Of a DNA stretch of 64,000 bases, positions 35,633 through 44,185 are shown piece after piece. A program made the position numbers and the translations under genes. The notes beneath the pieces are model-generated. The model saw only the letters and a program-made list of their open reading frames with translations. It did no database searches and was not told the DNA's origin. The DNA is taken from contig NZ_JACSCY010000013.1 in assembly GCF_014333615.1 (NCBI RefSeq), positions 1 to 64,000 on the forward strand. The letters run 5' to 3'. Source of the stretch: Hymenobacter citatus. Lineage in GTDB: Bacteria > Bacteroidota > Bacteroidia > Cytophagales > Hymenobacteraceae. Numbering within the stretch: the first letter of the stretch is position 1; each line of letters starts with the position of its first letter.

Positions 35633-37501
35633 ATGTTTCAGCAAGAAGAATACGATGTGATTGTGGTAGGCGCAGGCCACGCGGGCTGCGAGGCCGCCGC
35701 CGCCGCCGCCAACCTGGGCTCGAAAGTGCTGCTGGTGACCATGAACATGAACACCATCGCGCAGATGTCGTGCAACCCTGCTATGGGCGGGGTGGCCAAG
35801 GGGCAGATTGTGCGCGAGGTAGACGCCCTGGGCGGCCAGTCGGGCATCATCACCGACAAAACCATGATTCAGTTTCGGATGCTGAACCGCTCCAAAGGCC
35901 CCGCCATGTGGAGCCCGCGGGCGCAATCGGACCGCATGCGCTTTGCCGAGGAGTGGCGCCTCACGCTGGAAGGCATTGCCAACGTAGACTTCTGGCAGGA
36001 AGCCGTGCTGGGCCTGGTGGTGGAAAACGATACGGTAGTAGGCGTGAAAACCCAACTCGGTATTGAGTTCCGGGGCAAGGCGGTGGTGCTTACCAACGGC
36101 ACCTTCCTGAACGGCCTAATCCATATCGGCGAGAAAAACTTTGGGGGGGGTAGGGCCGCTGAGCGCGGTAGTACCGGCATCACGGAGCAGCTGAAAGAGC
36201 TGGGCTTTGAGGCTGGCCGCATGAAAACCGGCACCCCGCCCCGCGTAGACGGCCGCTCGCTGGACTACTCCAAAATGGAGGAGCAGGCCGGCGACGATGT
36301 GCCCAGTAAATTCTCCTACCTCGACACGCCCGCGCTAGCCAAGCAGCGCCCCTGCTATATCACCTACACCAACGCCGAGGTGCACGAGATTCTGCGCGAG
36401 GGGTTCGAGAAGTCGCCCATGTTCCAGGGTCGCATCAAGGGCCTGGGGCCGCGCTACTGCCCGAGCGTGGAGGACAAAATCAACCGCTTCGCCGACAAGG
36501 ACCGCCACCAGATTTTTGTGGAGCCCGAGGGCTGGAGCACGGTGGAGGTGTACGTGAACGGCTTCAGCTCTTCCCTACCCGAGGACGTGCAGTACCGCGC
36601 CCTGCGTAAGATTGCCGGCTTCGAGAATGCCAAGATGTTCCGCCCCGGCTACGCCATCGAGTACGACTTTTTCCCGCCTACCCAGCTCAGCCTCACGCTG
36701 GAAACCAAGCTAATTAAGAACCTGTATTTCGCGGGGCAGATCAACGGCACCACGGGCTACGAGGAAGCGGCGTGCCAGGGCCTGATGGCCGGCATCAACG
36801 CCCACAATAAGGTGCATGGCAAGGCGCCCTTCGTGCTCAAGCGGAGTGAGGCATACATTGGTGTGCTCATCGACGACCTCGTGAACAAAGGCACCGACGA
36901 GCCCTACCGCATGTTCACAAGCCGTGCCGAGCACCGCATTTTGCTGCGCCAGGACAACGCCGACCTGCGCCTCACGCCGCTGGGTTACGAGTTGGGCTTG
37001 GCCTCGGAGGAGCGTATGCAGCTGGTGCGCCAGAAGGAGCAGCAGACCCAGGAAGTGTTGACGCTGCTGGGCAAATTTGCCATCGAGCCCCACGAAATCA
37101 ACAGTCTGCTAGAGGAACTCGGCTCGGCTACCATTCACGAGAAAACCCGCGCCGTGAACCTGCTGCGTCGTCCCAACGTGGAGCTGGCCGACCTCACCCG
37201 CGTACTGCCCGGCCTCACGCTGGCCCTGGCGCCCTACCGCGCCGAGGCGCTGGAGCAGGCCATCATCCTGGTGAAATACGAAAACTACCTGGCCAAGGAG
37301 CACCAGCAGGCCGCCCGCGTGCAGGAGCTAGAAAACTTCGTGATTCAGGGCCGACTCGACTACAAAGCCATGCCCGCCCTCTCGCACGAGGCCCGCGAGA
37401 AGCTACTCAAGATCCAGCCCGAAACTCTGGGCCAGGCCAGTCGCATTAGCGGTGTGAGCCCTGCCGATGTTTCGGTGCTGATGGTGTACTTGGGTAGATA
37501 G
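35633..37501 (+). CDS. mnmG: tRNA uridine-5-carboxymethylaminomethyl enzyme MnmG (GidA)
   Basis: 622 residues, full length. The FAD-binding VVGAGHAGCEAAAAAA is at the N-terminus, MSCNPAMGGVAKGQIVREVD follows, and the family block GTTGYEEAACQGLMAGINA is near residue 370; the C-terminal helical MnmE/tRNA-binding domain ends with VSPADVSVLMVYLG. With MnmE it modifies U34 of several tRNAs. In many bacteria gidA lies close to oriC; here the proposed origin is about 5 kb downstream. Confidence 0.96.
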   Translation: MFQQEEYDVIVVGAGHAGCEAAAAAANLGSKVLLVTMNMNTIAQMSCNPAMGGVAKGQIVREVDALGGQSGIITDKTMIQFRMLNRSKGPAMWSPRAQSDRMRFAEEWRLTLEGIANVDFWQEAVLGLVVENDTVVGVKTQLGIEFRGKAVVLTNGTFLNGLIHIGEKNFGGGRAAERGSTGITEQLKELGFEAGRMKTGTPPRVDGRSLDYSKMEEQAGDDVPSKFSYLDTPALAKQRPCYITYTNAEVHEILREGFEKSPMFQGRIKGLGPRYCPSVEDKINRFADKDRHQIFVEPEGWSTVEVYVNGFSSSLPEDVQYRALRKIAGFENAKMFRPGYAIEYDFFPPTQLSLTLETKLIKNLYFAGQINGTTGYEEAACQGLMAGINAHNKVHGKAPFVLKRSEAYIGVLIDDLVNKGTDEPYRMFTSRAEHRILLRQDNADLRLTPLGYELGLASEERMQLVRQKEQQTQEVLTLLGKFAIEPHEINSLLEELGSATIHEKTRAVNLLRRPNVELADLTRVLPGLTLALAPYRAEALEQAIILVKYENYLAKEHQQAARVQELENFVIQGRLDYKAMPALSHEAREKLLKIQPETLGQASRISGVSPADVSVLMVYLGR

Positions 37502-37520
37502 CCCTTGTGTCAAGCAATAG

Positions 37521-37650
37521 AACGTGTCATGCTTCATCTGGCGTCCGCGCAGCCAAAGCAGCTCTACTGCAGCGGTAATCTTCTTTAATAAGAAGTACTA
37601 TTGCGGTAGAGATGCTTTGGCTGCGCGGATGCCAGATGAAGCATGACGTT
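37521..37650. repeat. Palindromic repeat R5
   Basis: Arms AACGTGTCATGCTTCATCTGGC (37521 on) and GCCAGATGAAGCATGACGTT (to 37650) pair, with CCGCGCAGCCAAAGCA against TGCTTTGGCTGCGCGG further in. The tip is A/T-rich. Ends resemble the YGTCAT family but the inner arm is a different sequence from the other copies. Confidence 0.82.
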
Positions 37651-37680
37651 CATGCGCCTATTACTCAATATCACATTTCT

Positions 37681-38577
37681 GTGTCCTACGAACGATTAGA
37701 AGCCTGCCTGGTGTGCGGCAAAACAGAGTTTCGCAACAAGTTGGTGGTAGAGGATAAGTCGGTGAGCAAGGAGAGCTTCGCCATTCAGCAGTGCCAGGCG
37801 TGTGGTTTTCAGTTCACCAATCCCCGCCCCGACGCCGCACATATTGGGCGCTACTACGAGTCGGATGAGTATGTGTCGCACAACAGCGGCGCGGCAGGTG
37901 TTATCAACCAAGCCTACAAAGTGGCGCGCTTCTTCACAATGCGGCGCAAAGTGGCCCTGATCAACAAGCTGGTACCAGGCAAAGGGCGGTTGCTGGACTA
38001 TGGCTGCGGCACGGGTCATTTTATGGCAGCTGCCAAAACCAACGGGTGGCAGGTGCATGGTCTGGAACCCAACGCACGGGCCCGCGAGGAGGCCATCAGC
38101 AGGGTAGGGGCCAGCGTGGGCACACCCGACAACCTGAGTCAGCTACCCGCTGGGTCGTTTGATATTATCACCCTGTGGCACGTGCTGGAACACGTTCATA
38201 CCCTGAACGAAACCCTTCGCCAGCTCATTCAGCTCTTGAAGCCTGAGGGGGTGCTCGTTATTGCGGTACCCAATGTGGAAAGCCTCGACGCCCAGCATTA
38301 CCGCCAGGATTGGGCGGCCTACGATGTACCGCGCCATCTCTACCATTTTGCGCCCGATACCATGCGCCAGTTGCTGAAAAAGCACAAAATGCAGGTGCGC
38401 GAAACCCTACCCATGGCCCTGGATGCCTATTATGTGAGCATGCTCAGCGAAAAGCACCGCGCCGAGCAGGGCAAGGGCATGCTGGCCGTGTTGAAAGCCG
38501 GCTACCAGTCGAACCGCTACGCGGCCCAGCACGATGGGCAATATTCCAGCCTGATTTACGTAGCTACTCGGCGCTAG
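37681..38577 (+). CDS. Class I SAM-dependent methyltransferase with N-terminal zinc motif
   Basis: About 299 residues from a GTG at 37681; an ATG at 37636 would lie inside repeat R5. Two Cys pairs, CLVCGKTEF and CQACGFQFTNPRP, form an N-terminal zinc site, then the SAM loop LDYGCGTGHFMAAA, LWHVLEHVHTL and VLVIAVPNVESLD. This pattern fits small-molecule or sugar methyltransferases often found with polysaccharide genes, but none is near. Acceptor unknown. Confidence 0.85.
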   Translation: MSYERLEACLVCGKTEFRNKLVVEDKSVSKESFAIQQCQACGFQFTNPRPDAAHIGRYYESDEYVSHNSGAAGVINQAYKVARFFTMRRKVALINKLVPGKGRLLDYGCGTGHFMAAAKTNGWQVHGLEPNARAREEAISRVGASVGTPDNLSQLPAGSFDIITLWHVLEHVHTLNETLRQLIQLLKPEGVLVIAVPNVESLDAQHYRQDWAAYDVPRHLYHFAPDTMRQLLKKHKMQVRETLPMALDAYYVSMLSEKHRAEQGKGMLAVLKAGYQSNRYAAQHDGQYSSLIYVATRR

Positions 38578-38700
38578 TTCTAGGCCCCGCGCTGGGGTAG
38601 GGGAGGGGCTATGTAGTTGAGTATTAAGTTGAGTGATAGTGGGTGGCGGTGAGGGAAGCCTAAGCTTCGCGCCGCCGTCCCTGTTTTTGTCTGTTTATTT

Positions 38701-40344
38701 ATGATGCAATTTGTGCGTGCTGGTTGGATACGGTGGATAACCGGTATAGCGCTGCTGAGCGGCTGCGCTACCATTGCCTCGCCCGATGGCGGTGCACGTG
38801 ACTTGGTTGCGCCCGAGCTGGTGAGCACCACCCCCGCCCAGGGCGCCCGCAACGTGAAGACCCAAACCATTCGGCTGGAGTTTTCGGAGGAAGTGCAATT
38901 GCAGGACCTGGCCAAAAACCTGATTGTTGCCCCACTGATTCCGGACGACAACCGCTACAAGGTGCGCGAAGACCGTACGGCCATTTCACTGATTTACGAC
39001 AAGCCCTTCGCGCCGAACACCACTTACTCCTTCAATTTTGGGGATGCTGTGGTGGATATCACGGAGAAGAACAAAGCCAAAAACGTGCGGCTGGCCTTCA
39101 GCACCGGCCCGCAGCTCGACTCGGGCATGGTGCGCGGCGTGGTAATGGACCTGCTCACGACCAAACCCGCCGAAAATGCTTCCGTGATGCTATACCCCGC
39201 CAACGACACCGCTTTTTCCGTGCGCAAGGGACGGCCTTACTACCTCACTCGCACCGACAAGTCTGGCGCCTTCACCCTCGAAAACCTGAAAGCTGGCCCG
39301 TACCGCTTGTATGCGTTGGTAGATAAAAACCAGAGCTACCGTTATGAAGACGGAGAGAAGATTGCCTACCTCGCCGAGCCCATTCAGGTAGGCGAAACGC
39401 TCGACTCGGTGCGCTTGCAACTGGTGCGTCCCGATGCCCGCCGCGCCCTTATCACCAGCCAGCAGCCGGAGCCTACCCGGTTCAAAGTAGCCTTCAATGA
39501 GGGGGTACGCCGGGCGCGGCTGGCCCCACTTCCCGGCGCCGCTACCCGCCCCGACACGGCTACCCTCAACCAGGGCGTATTGCTAGTTGAGCAGGGCAAG
39601 ACGCTGCTGGTCTTCAAAACACCCACGTTTTCGGAAGGCCGCTATGTGCTTACGGCCGCCGATAGCGCCGGCAACGTGGGCCGCGACACCGTAGATGTGC
39701 GCTTTCAGGGCAAAGAACCGGCGCGCCGCACATTAGGCTACGCTGTGGAAGGCAACCCGCAGCAAGTGTACCGCCAGGGCCAGGTGCGGGTGAAGTTTGC
39801 GGTGCCCGTACGCATTGCGCCCGACAAGCCATTTGCTACCCTCATCGAAGACTCTACCGCAGCCAAGCGCCCCCTGCGCCTACCCAAAGACGGCCGCCTG
39901 AACGACACCCGCACGGAGCTGACCATCAACCTGGATACCAAGGCCGAGAAAACACTGGTGTTTCAGTTCGATAGCACGGCTATTCAGGCCGTTACGGGGC
40001 AGTCGTTGGGGTTCCGGCCGCTGAAGCTGGGCGTGAGCGAGCAGCCGGCTTCCGGGTCGTTGTCGGGCACCATCCAGACCAAGTACACCAGCTACGAGGT
40101 ACAGGTAATCGACCAGAATGCCCAGCCGATAGCCGTGCTCGAAAGCCCCAAAAAGACGTTCCGTTTCGACAACCTACCGCCCGGCACCTACCGCCTGCGG
40201 GTGCTCATCGACGCCAATAACGACGGCACCTGGCAGGGTAGCGACCCGAATTTGGTACTCCCCCCCGAACCAGTTTACTTAGGCCCGGTGCTGCAACCTG
40301 TGCGAGCCGGATGGGATCAGGAAGAGATTAAGCTTGTTTTCTAG
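38701..40344 (+). CDS. Ig-like-domain surface lipoprotein
   Basis: 547 residues. The lipobox ALLSGC near residue 22 makes it a lipoprotein. The N-terminal module is an SbsA-type Ig-like domain (VSTTPAQGARNVKTQTIRLE), followed by a carboxypeptidase-like beta domain (KSGAFTLENLKAGPYRLYAL) and further beta segments, ending in a similar block (PPGTYRLRVLIDANNDGTW). Common Bacteroidota family with no known job; probably exposed on the outer membrane. A terminator follows. Confidence 0.85.
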   Translation: MMQFVRAGWIRWITGIALLSGCATIASPDGGARDLVAPELVSTTPAQGARNVKTQTIRLEFSEEVQLQDLAKNLIVAPLIPDDNRYKVREDRTAISLIYDKPFAPNTTYSFNFGDAVVDITEKNKAKNVRLAFSTGPQLDSGMVRGVVMDLLTTKPAENASVMLYPANDTAFSVRKGRPYYLTRTDKSGAFTLENLKAGPYRLYALVDKNQSYRYEDGEKIAYLAEPIQVGETLDSVRLQLVRPDARRALITSQQPEPTRFKVAFNEGVRRARLAPLPGAATRPDTATLNQGVLLVEQGKTLLVFKTPTFSEGRYVLTAADSAGNVGRDTVDVRFQGKEPARRTLGYAVEGNPQQVYRQGQVRVKFAVPVRIAPDKPFATLIEDSTAAKRPLRLPKDGRLNDTRTELTINLDTKAEKTLVFQFDSTAIQAVTGQSLGFRPLKLGVSEQPASGSLSGTIQTKYTSYEVQVIDQNAQPIAVLESPKKTFRFDNLPPGTYRLRVLIDANNDGTWQGSDPNLVLPPEPVYLGPVLQPVRAGWDQEEIKLVF

Positions 40345-40363
40345 TGGTATCATCTTTTAACAA

Positions 40364-40397
40364 AATACCCCTGCCAGCATACGGCGGGGGTATTTTT
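40364..40397 (+). terminator. Terminator after the Ig-like lipoprotein gene
   Basis: AATACCCC and GGGGTATT pair, with GCC/GGC inside, followed by TTTTT. Confidence 0.85.
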
Positions 40398-40509
40398 TAT
40401 GTCAAGCCTTCCGACGAATACCATTTGCATGGGTGAGCAAGATGAAAGCTCGTCGTTAACTACTGCTTTGCCCTACCCGTACGTGCTGAGGTATCCCACT
40501 TCCTTCGCT

Positions 40510-42060
40510 ATGTCCGACACCATCGACCCTACCCACACCTCCGGCGCCACCCAACCCACCTGGTTTGCCACCACCGAAGCGCTACCCAGTTTTTCACCCT
40601 TGCGCGAAAACCTCACGGTAGACGTGGTAGTGGTAGGCGCGGGCATTGCCGGCCTCACTACGGCCTATCTGCTGGGTAAAGAAGGCAAGCGGGTAGCCGT
40701 GCTGGAAGATGGCGAAATAGCCAGCGGCGAAACCGGCCGCACCACGGCTCACCTTTCTAATGCCCTGGATGACCGCTACACCACGCTGGAGCAGTTGTTT
40801 GGGCAAGAGGGTGCCCGCCTGGCCGCCGAAAGCCACACTGCTGCCATCGACCAAATCGAGAAAATAGTAGCCGACGAGCAGATCGACTGTGATTTCAGCC
40901 GCCTGGATGGCTACTTGTTTCTGGCGAAAGAAAACACCCACCAGGAGTTGATAGACGAGCGCGACGCCGCGCACCGCGCCGGCCTTACTGGGGTAGAGTG
41001 GCTGCCCGATGCTGGCGCCACAGGCTTCCAGACCGGCGAGTGCCTGCGTTTTCCCAACCAGGGCCAGTTTCATATTCTGAAATACCTGCGCGGAGTAGCG
41101 AAAGCCATTGTAGCGCAAGGCGGTCAGATCTTCTCGCACTCCCACGCCACCGAAGTGAAAGGCGGCGACACAGCCCTGGTGCGCACCACCGAAGGCTTCG
41201 AGGTACGCGCCCAGGCCGTGGTAATGGCCACCAATACGCCCTGCATCGACCGCGTAGTGATGCACACCAAACAGGGTGCCTACCGCACCTACGCGCTGGG
41301 CGCCCAGGTGCCGCGCGGCGCCGTTACCACCGCCCTGTATTGGGATATGGCCGACCCGTATCATTACATTCGGGTGCAGCCAGTGCCGGATTCTGATTCG
41401 CATGACCTATTGATTGTGGGCGGCGAAGACCACTCGGTAGGGCACGACGACCCGCAGGCGCGGCTGGCTTGCCTGGAGGAATGGACGCGGGCGCACTTTC
41501 CGGCTATTACCAGCATTGCTTTCCGCTGGTCAGGACAGGTGCTGGAGCCTAACGACAGCCTAGCCTACGCCGGGCGCAATCCGCTGGACGAGCCCAACGT
41601 GTACATCATCACCGGCGACTCGGGCCACGGCATGACGCACGGTACGCTGGGCGCCATGCTGCTGCGCGACCTTATTCTGGAACGCTCCAACCCTTGGAAG
41701 GAGCTATACGACCCCGGCCGCGTAACGCTGAAAGTAGAATCGCTCAAAGAATTTGCCCGCGAAAACGCCCGCGTAGTAGCCGACTACACCGACTTGCTTA
41801 CGGGCGGCGACGCAGCCTCGGCCGATGCTATTGCTCCTGGCAGCGGTGCCGTGCTGCGGCAGGGCGTTACGAAGGTGGCTGTGTATAAAGACCCGGCGGG
41901 AAAGGTGCACGAGTGCTCCGCCATTTGTCCGCACCTGGGCTGCGTGGTGCATTGGAACGCGCTGGAGACCAGCTGGGATTGTCCGTGCCACGGCTCCCGT
42001 TTCGATGCATACGGCAAGCTGCTGATGGGCCCCGCCAACTCAGACCTGGCACCGTCATAA
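40510..42060 (+). CDS. FAD-dependent oxidoreductase with C-terminal Rieske domain
   Basis: 516 residues from the ATG at 40510. The N-terminal DAO-type FAD domain has VVVVGAGIAGLTTAYLLGKE and later GDSGHGMTHGTLGAML. The C-terminal Rieske [2Fe-2S] domain has CPHLGC and CPCHGSRFDAYGK, the two Cys-x-His pairs. This fusion is known in many bacteria as a gene without a settled substrate. It is the last gene before the proposed origin. Confidence 0.93.
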   Translation: MSDTIDPTHTSGATQPTWFATTEALPSFSPLRENLTVDVVVVGAGIAGLTTAYLLGKEGKRVAVLEDGEIASGETGRTTAHLSNALDDRYTTLEQLFGQEGARLAAESHTAAIDQIEKIVADEQIDCDFSRLDGYLFLAKENTHQELIDERDAAHRAGLTGVEWLPDAGATGFQTGECLRFPNQGQFHILKYLRGVAKAIVAQGGQIFSHSHATEVKGGDTALVRTTEGFEVRAQAVVMATNTPCIDRVVMHTKQGAYRTYALGAQVPRGAVTTALYWDMADPYHYIRVQPVPDSDSHDLLIVGGEDHSVGHDDPQARLACLEEWTRAHFPAITSIAFRWSGQVLEPNDSLAYAGRNPLDEPNVYIITGDSGHGMTHGTLGAMLLRDLILERSNPWKELYDPGRVTLKVESLKEFARENARVVADYTDLLTGGDAASADAIAPGSGAVLRQGVTKVAVYKDPAGKVHECSAICPHLGCVVHWNALETSWDCPCHGSRFDAYGKLLMGPANSDLAPS

Positions 42061-42089
42061 GCCTACCGTTTTCCTACCCTCGTTGCAGC

Positions 42090-42124
42090 GCAAGGCCTGG
42101 CTTTTCAGTCAGGCCTTGCTTTTT
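42090..42124 (+). terminator. Terminator after the Rieske oxidoreductase gene
   Basis: A 10-base perfect stem (42090-42099 with 42110-42119) followed by TTTTT. Confidence 0.82.
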
Positions 42125-42180
42125 GCAGCCTATCCTATTTTGCGGGTGTAGGATGATGGATAGAATGTCGGCTATATGAG

Positions 42181-42805
42181 TTATTCACACTCAAAAGTGC
42201 CTCTACGCGCTTGTAGCGCAGCACCCGTTCTTTTATCCACATATTTATCCACCGCACTTCCCACAACTCACATAATGTGTGGATAATATGGTGGAAACCT
42301 GGGGATAACTCGTGGATAAAAAGCGGATAAGTTTTTTTGCACGGTGGATAACGCTTACAGGTGAAATTGGCTGTGGACAACGGTGGATAACTATCCCCCA
42401 AAAAACCCACAATCCACACTGCGATGTGCGTGTGGATTGTGGATTTGTGGACAAGCCTGTGGATTGTGAATAATCAGCTTAACTTCTTTATTATCTGTTA
42501 TTTATTATCCACATACCCTGTTGATAGACAGTGGATAACTGCTCTTTTATGCACAAGTTATCCGCCCTGTTGATAACCCTTCCGATTTATCCACTTATGC
42601 ACACTCCTAACGACAGGGATAAAAGAGAAAAATTTAAAAAAATGAATTTAAAAAGTTATTAACCCTGTGGAAAAGCGAAAGGCTCTGTTTGGACGGTTGG
42701 GCAGAGCCGGGTTTCGTTCGGGTGGTTAGGTGGAGCCGGGCTTCGCACACGGGCGGTGCCCGGCGGTAGTTATCCACGGCGCGGCAGGGGGAAGGTGGAT
42801 AAGTA
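42181..42805. other. oriC: Candidate chromosomal replication origin (oriC)
   Basis: The gap 42061-42865 holds no gene but about 20 DnaA-box-like 9-mers in both directions. Perfect TTATCCACA/TGTGGATAA: 42233, 42278, 42505. TTATNCACA type: 42181, 42465, 42547, 42595. One-off variants (TTATCCACC/G/T or TTGTCCACA): 42245, 42311, 42343, 42372, 42382, 42446, 42530, 42587, 42770, 42794, plus TGTGGATTG at 42431, TGTGGATTT at 42438 and TGTGGATTG at 42458. An A/T-only-rich block (42620-42665) next to the cluster could be the unwinding element. dnaA itself is not here; mnmG is about 5 kb away. Confidence 0.78.
42620..42665. other. A/T-rich block, likely DNA-unwinding element
   Basis: About 46 bases of nearly pure A and T (runs such as AAATTTAAAAAAATGAATTT) in an otherwise GC-rich genome, directly right of the dense DnaA-box array. 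Confidence 0.6.
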
Positions 42806-42865
42806 GGGCAAATAGCCGCTCGCCGGTTTTCAGCGTATACATTTTGCTGACCTCTTACCCGTGCC

Positions 42866-43357
42866 ATGCCCTTCGACTACAACCTGGATTTCCACCACAC
42901 CGACTTCCGCCAACATCCGGAACTGTATCGGGTGGGCAAGGGCGAGCAGGGCGTGTTGTTGGTAGAGCCCTATAAGTCGGAGATTCTGCCGCACTGGCGC
43001 TTCCGTACGCCGGAGGTGGCCCGGGAGTCGTCGGAGAAGATTTACGCGCTGTTTGAGGCATATTTGCGCGATGAGGACTTTGTGGGGGCTGATATGGCCC
43101 GCAAGTTCTTGCAGATGGGCTATACGCGTGCCCGGCGCTACGCCAACCACCGCGGCGGCAAGAAGTACGACGGCCCCGTACCTGATGATAAGAAAGGCCA
43201 GAGCGGCGCCCATGGCCGCGCCGAACTACCCCGCGCCCCCGAAGACGCTACCAAAGCTGAGGCCGCGCGCATCTTTAAAGAAAAATGGGATGCGGCCCGC
43301 GCCTACCCTCCTTACCAAGAACAGAAAGCCAGCTTCGAGCAGCGCTACGGGAAATGA
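42866..43357 (+). CDS. DUF4385-family protein
   Basis: 163 residues, small and soluble. It fits the DUF4385 family: FDYNLDFHHTDFRQHPELYR at the start, LPHWRFRTPEVARESSEKI in the middle, MGYTRARRYANHRGGKKY and a charged helical tail. No function is known. It lies directly beside the proposed origin and could be called an origin-linked gene, but nothing in the sequence ties it to replication. Confidence 0.85.
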   Translation: MPFDYNLDFHHTDFRQHPELYRVGKGEQGVLLVEPYKSEILPHWRFRTPEVARESSEKIYALFEAYLRDEDFVGADMARKFLQMGYTRARRYANHRGGKKYDGPVPDDKKGQSGAHGRAELPRAPEDATKAEAARIFKEKWDAARAYPPYQEQKASFEQRYGK

Positions 43358-43372
43358 GTTGCACGTTGCCAG

Positions 43373-43440
43373 TGTGGATAAGAAAGTAGCGTACTGAAAT
43401 CTTGCAACTCACAACTTGTAACCCACAACTCGCAACTGAA
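43373..43440. repeat. Short inverted-repeat remnant and DnaA box after the DUF4385 gene
   Basis: TGTGGATAA at 43373-43381 is a perfect DnaA box. The bases around it (GAGTTGCACGTTGCCAGT at 43356 and TTGCAACTCACAACTTG and ACTCGCAACTG at 43402-43438) are CAACT-rich inverted repeats sharing 12 bases (CAACTCGCAACT) with the element found inside ileS. Confidence 0.6.
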
Positions 43441-43475
43441 CTACCTTTACGCTCCTTCACCAAACCCCTACCCCT

Positions 43476-43964
43476 ATGCAAACGACCCCCAACACCCCCG
43501 ACGATACTCTGGAAGAACACGAAATCATTCTGGGCACCGGCATGGGCCCGCTGAAGTTTGGCGCCACTCGCGACGAGGTGCGCCAGCTGATGGGCGAGCC
43601 CGAAGAAATTGAAGAGTCGGACGATGACGACGAGTTTGAGCACCAAGCCTGGAACTACCTCGACGAAGGCTACTCCCTGTACTTCGACCGCGAAGACGAC
43701 TACCGTCTGAGCTGCATCGAAACGGACTACCCTGCCATGCGCTTGTTCGGTGAGTCCATCCACGGCAAATCAGTGGAGGAGATTCAGGACCTGATGCGCC
43801 GCAACAACGTGGAAGACCCAGAAGTGGAAAAAATGGACACCGGCGAGATGCGTCTTTCCTATGAAGACCAGATGATTGACCTCTATTTCGACGAAGGTGA
43901 ACTACAGTTTGTCAACTTCGGCGTGTTCATAAATGACGACATGGAGGTACAATGGCCTGCCTAA
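43476..43964 (+). CDS. Acidic hypothetical protein
   Basis: 162 residues, very acidic (EEIEESDDDDEFEH), no signal peptide. The pattern LGTGMGPLKFGATRDEVRQLMGEPE and a later YEDQMIDLYFDEGELQFVNF suggests two related beta-alpha units, as in small SmpA/OmlA-like folds, but I cannot name a family. It lies between the two DnaA-box clusters. Confidence 0.7.
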   Translation: MQTTPNTPDDTLEEHEIILGTGMGPLKFGATRDEVRQLMGEPEEIEESDDDDEFEHQAWNYLDEGYSLYFDREDDYRLSCIETDYPAMRLFGESIHGKSVEEIQDLMRRNNVEDPEVEKMDTGEMRLSYEDQMIDLYFDEGELQFVNFGVFINDDMEVQWPA

Positions 43965-43972
43965 GATCATAG

Positions 43973-44092
43973 TTATCCACAAAACCTGGCCAAAACAGTG
44001 TGGATAAGTGAATAACTCCTTGGTTTTCTACAGAATTCAGTTCCTTTTGCTAATCCAACCCTATTAGCAACGAGTTGTCAACGTAGTTATCA
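43973..44092. other. Second small cluster of DnaA boxes
   Basis: Perfect boxes TTATCCACA at 43973-43981 and TGTGGATAA at 43999-44007, with weaker AGTGAATAA near 44006 and TTATCAACA near 44088. Together with 42181-42805 this gives a two-part arrangement around two small genes. Confidence 0.6.
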
Positions 44093-44093
44093 A

Positions 44094-44136
44094 CAACACA
44101 AAAGCCGCTCCCACAATGGGAGCGGCTTTTGTGTTG
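44094..44136. terminator. Perfect bidirectional terminator
   Basis: A 20-base perfect stem (44094-44113 with 44117-44136) between two convergent genes, A-rich on one side and T-rich on the other. Confidence 0.85.
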
Positions 44137-44185
44137 TGAGCCCAAAAAGAAGCTATCAGCTAATAGCCAAAAGCTAACAGCTGAA

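Noticed and set aside
42135..42419. Small minus-strand frame in the origin gap
   Set aside because: It runs through DnaA boxes, has no family features, and the stretch is A/T-rich intergenic DNA.
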